Source: Conidiobolus incongruus B7586
Lineage: Eukaryota; Entomophthoromycota; Entomophthoromycetes; Entomophthorales; Conidiobolaceae
Assembly: GCA_000697335.1 (NCBI GenBank)
Contig: JNEM01006360.1
Span: 1-34,424, forward strand
Reading direction: 5' to 3'
DNA: 34,424 nucleotides
Of the stretch, positions 31,768-34,424 are shown piece after piece. A model generated the notes under the pieces. The model worked only from the letters and a program-made list of their open reading frames with translations. It made no database searches and was not told the origin of the DNA. Every line of letters starts with the position of its first letter. Within the stretch, counting starts at the first letter, position 1. The position numbers were made by a program, and so were the translations under genes.

Positions 31768-34424
31768 ATGTTGAATACTGTTAAACTCAAGACTAAGTAA
31801 TTTGTCTCCAAATCTTGATCAAAGAAAATTTTTTAATTTTAATATTTTAGTTATAAGCTAGCGAATTCTATTGACACCATATATACTGGTGGTACGGTGC
31901 AAATAAATTTACCTACGAACCGATTATTCACAACTTTGGGTGAGGATATTATAATATCTGACTTAACAACTGGTCAAAAAATTCAAACCTTATCGGGTGT
32001 AAGTGTAATATTTAAAAGAGATTAGGAATTGGTATTAAATTAACGGGTTTAGGATTCCGAAGATATTACATGCTTCGCAGTGAATCCTCAGGGAACTTAC
32101 TTGGTGAGTGCTAGTAGAAGTTTGCAGGTTCAAATTTGGGATTTAGAGAGTTTTAAGGTGGTTAATACTATTAGAGTAAGTAATAAAATTATGTATTTAT
32201 TGAGTTATTTGATATATTAATAAAAAATGGTAGCTCAGAGATACACCAATCATTGTCATGGCAATTGATCAATCTGGAACTTTAGTAGCTTTGGGATCGG
32301 CAGATAGTACGATTCAAATCTACCACATTACAAAGGGATATTGCACCCACAATTTTAAACGTCACGGAGGGGTTGTCAGTGCTCTGAAATTTTTCACACC
32401 TCCCAAGACTAAGGACATGAATCAGATCTGGCTCGCTTCCGGCGCCAACGACTGTAAGATTATCCTGTGGGATTTGAAAACTAGTCAGCATTTGGCTACC
32501 TTCAACCATCATGGATCTGTTATTCGAGGTCTTGACTTCACTCCAGATGGCTCCATTCTGCTAGCGGGTTCCAGAGATAAGACCGTGTCGCTATGGAATA
32601 CAAAAACTTTGAAACTTATGAAATCCATCCCACTTTACGAATCTGTCGAAGATGTTGGATTCATTAGATCTAGTGATGATACAGACGATATGCCCACCCA
32701 ATTTTACACCGGTGGCGAATCTGGACTACTTAAGATCTGGGACCTCGAATCTGGCGAAGAGTTGATCGTCCAAGTGCAAGAGGGTTCTACCTCGCACCAA
32801 ATCACTCAAACCCTCTACTTGAAGGATGTTCAGCAGCTGGTTGCAGTCACTGATGACCACAATTTGATCTTCTACTCGGTTGAAGATCATCTAGCTAGAG
32901 TGAAGCAAATCGTCGGGTATAACGAAGAGATTATCGATTTGAAACTGTTGGAATATACCTACAACAATGAAGAGCATTCTCACCTACTCGTTGCTTCCAA
33001 CAGTGAGCAATTGAAGGTAATTGATTTGGCTACATCTTGCACTGATCTTTTATTTGGTCACTCCGATATTGTTGTGTCGTTGGCTACCAATCCCTCAGGT
33101 ACAGTATTTGCTTCAGGCTCTAAGGATAACACTGCTAGAATTTGGAGAGCCAATGTTGGGGAACAATTAAGGTATATTGAATATACTCAACAATACCGTA
33201 TATTTTTACTAACAATGATTTAGCTTTGAATGTTTGGCAGAATGTGTGGGTCATAACGAAGCTGTTGGGGCTATTGCGCTCTCTAAAAAATCTAATGGCC
33301 CTCAATATTTAGTCACCGGTAGCGAAGATTTAACTGTGAAATTATGGGAATACACTGATTATGGTATTTTTAATTATATTAACCATGTATTATAATTTCA
33401 TTAAATTAATTTATTTAGTTGACTCAGACCTCGAAGATACCGAAATTCCTAAACTGCAATCCAAATACACCTTCAAGGCTCACGACAAAGCTATCAACTG
33501 CGTAACATTTGCCCCCAACGACAAAATCTTTGCCACCGCATCCCAGGACAAGACTGTCAAGGTTTGGAATACCGCCGACGGTTCTTTATTAGGCACTTGC
33601 ACGGGTCACAAACGAGGCGTTTGGTCCGTTGAATTTTCTCCTGTCGAACAGATTATGGTAACTAGCTCAGGTGACAAAACAGTTAAGATCTGGTCCCTTA
33701 AGGACTTCTCATGTCTCAAAACCTTCGAAGGCCACACCAACACCGTATTGCGCGCAAGTTTCCTATCTAGCGGCTTACAAATTGTATCCTGTGGCGCTGA
33801 CGGTTTAGTAAAATTGTGGACTATTAAGAATAACGAATGTGTCGCTACTTTGGATGGTCATACCGAAAAGGTAATTATTAATTCAAGATTTTGGAATTTT
33901 GATATTAATTAACTTTCAGATTTGGTGTCTTGCAACCTCCAAAGACGAACAATTTCTAGTGACGGGAGGTGCCGACTCTGTTATCAATTTGTGGGAGGAT
34001 ACTACGGAATCAGATCAGCAAGCCAAGCGCGAGGAGGAAGAAGCCAAGATTATTCAGTAAGTTTGATCCTAACCCAACACCATTTCATTCGTTAATATTT
34101 TGAATTTTAGAAATCAAGAGCTATCAAATTTCATGGTACAAAAGGACTATAAGAATGCTATCAAATTGGCTATTAAATTAAATCACCCATTTCAATTACT
34201 CAATATCCTTTATAAAGTGCTGGAAAACTCATTCACCAAGGACAGTATTACAGGTAGTTTAGATATTGACGAAATCTTTTCCAAATTACCTCAAGATCAG
34301 GTAACATCTACAATTATATCATATGATAAGGAAATATTAAAATATTATTTAGTTGCAACAAATATTGAAATATATCTGTGATTGGAATACCAATTTCAAA
34401 CATTCCCCAATTGCCCAAAATCTT
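31768..34424 (+). CDS. UTP13: UTP13, U3 snoRNP (SSU processome) WD40 protein; 3' end outside the window
   Basis: Nine exons are visible: 31768-31796, 31851-31998, 32053-32175, 32234-33171, 33224-33363, 33419-33870, 33920-34056, 34111-34300, and 34353 on past the window end. They give 743 codons (yeast Utp13 817). UTP13 belongs to the UTP-B subcomplex with Pwp2, Utp6, Utp12, Utp18 and Utp21. It works in the nucleolus on 5'ETS binding and early cleavages of 18S rRNA. Two tandem WD40 propellers are seen, with blades such as GVVSALKF..LASGANDCKIILWDL, LDFTPDGSILLAGSRDKTVSL, VFASGSKDNTARIWR and VTSSGDKTVKIWSL. The family's C-terminal helical domain then begins (NQELSNFMVQKDYKNAIKLA, DWNTNFKHSPIAQNL). 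Introns are GT-AG, 49-58 nt. The first methionine lies in a 29-nt exon (MLNTVKLKT). Confidence 0.94.

Noticed and set aside
1-34424. TGA reassigned to tryptophan in this genome
   Set aside because: All tryptophans in about 5,000 codons use TGG and only one internal TGA exists; lack of terminal TGA among eleven genes is well explained by strong AT preference for TAA.

Overview
The window looks like nuclear DNA of an early-diverging (zygomycete-grade) fungus. Three things point there. Non-coding DNA is extremely AT-rich. Genes carry many short introns of about 46-70 nt, with GTAA/GTAT donors and T-rich stretches before TAG acceptors. The gene set is fungal and opisthokont: LYC1-type acetyltransferase, COA3, SFM1, a Syp1/FCHo muniscin, a FNIP/Lst4 homologue, TOM22 and UTP13. 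A quinoid dihydropteridine reductase is unusual in Dikarya but fits early-diverging fungi. An AT-rich Zoopagomycota/Entomophthoromycotina-type genome (Conidiobolus-like) is my best guess, by inference only.

Layout. Bases 1-1028 are a Tc1/mariner-like DNA transposon with perfect 97-bp inverted ends and a decayed transposase. Then come LYC1-like (2585-3634 +), COA3 (4418-4657 -), a 3.7-kb AT-rich gap with one unrecognised relic, QDPR (8349-9323 +), a RIX1/PELP1-like gene (9702-11999 -) and a SET/NAP-family histone chaperone (13009-14042 +). A gap with two GC-rich tRNA/SINE-like patches follows, then the muniscin (16487-19320 +), SFM1 (19492-20373 -), an Hv1-like voltage-sensor gene with one in-frame TGA (21032-21886 +), a twelve-exon FNIP/Lst4 homologue (21940-24992 -), a 3.9-kb gap, an FCP1/NIF-like HAD protein (28884-30276 +), TOM22 (31026-31488 -) and the first nine exons of UTP13 (31768 to the window end, +).

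Genes alternate in strand, so most neighbours are convergent or divergent. TOM22 and UTP13 share a 279-bp divergent promoter. The Hv1-like gene and FNIP end only 53 bp apart. RIX1 and UTP13 both act in ribosome biogenesis (60S and 40S), SFM1 methylates a ribosomal protein, and FNIP/Lst4 acts in nutrient signalling to TORC1. TOM22 and COA3 are mitochondrial. This is ordinary fungal housekeeping content, with no operon-like grouping.

Gene models were joined by hand from splice signals, reading phase and family similarity. The eleven complete genes all end in TAA or TAG, and about 5,000 reconstructed codons contain a single internal TGA, the one in the Hv1-like gene. The most unusual items are that gene (neutral Asn at the selectivity-filter position, reduced S4 charge, in-frame TGA), the Tc1 copy whose ends are intact while its interior is decayed, and the all-phase-0 small-exon front of the HAD gene.
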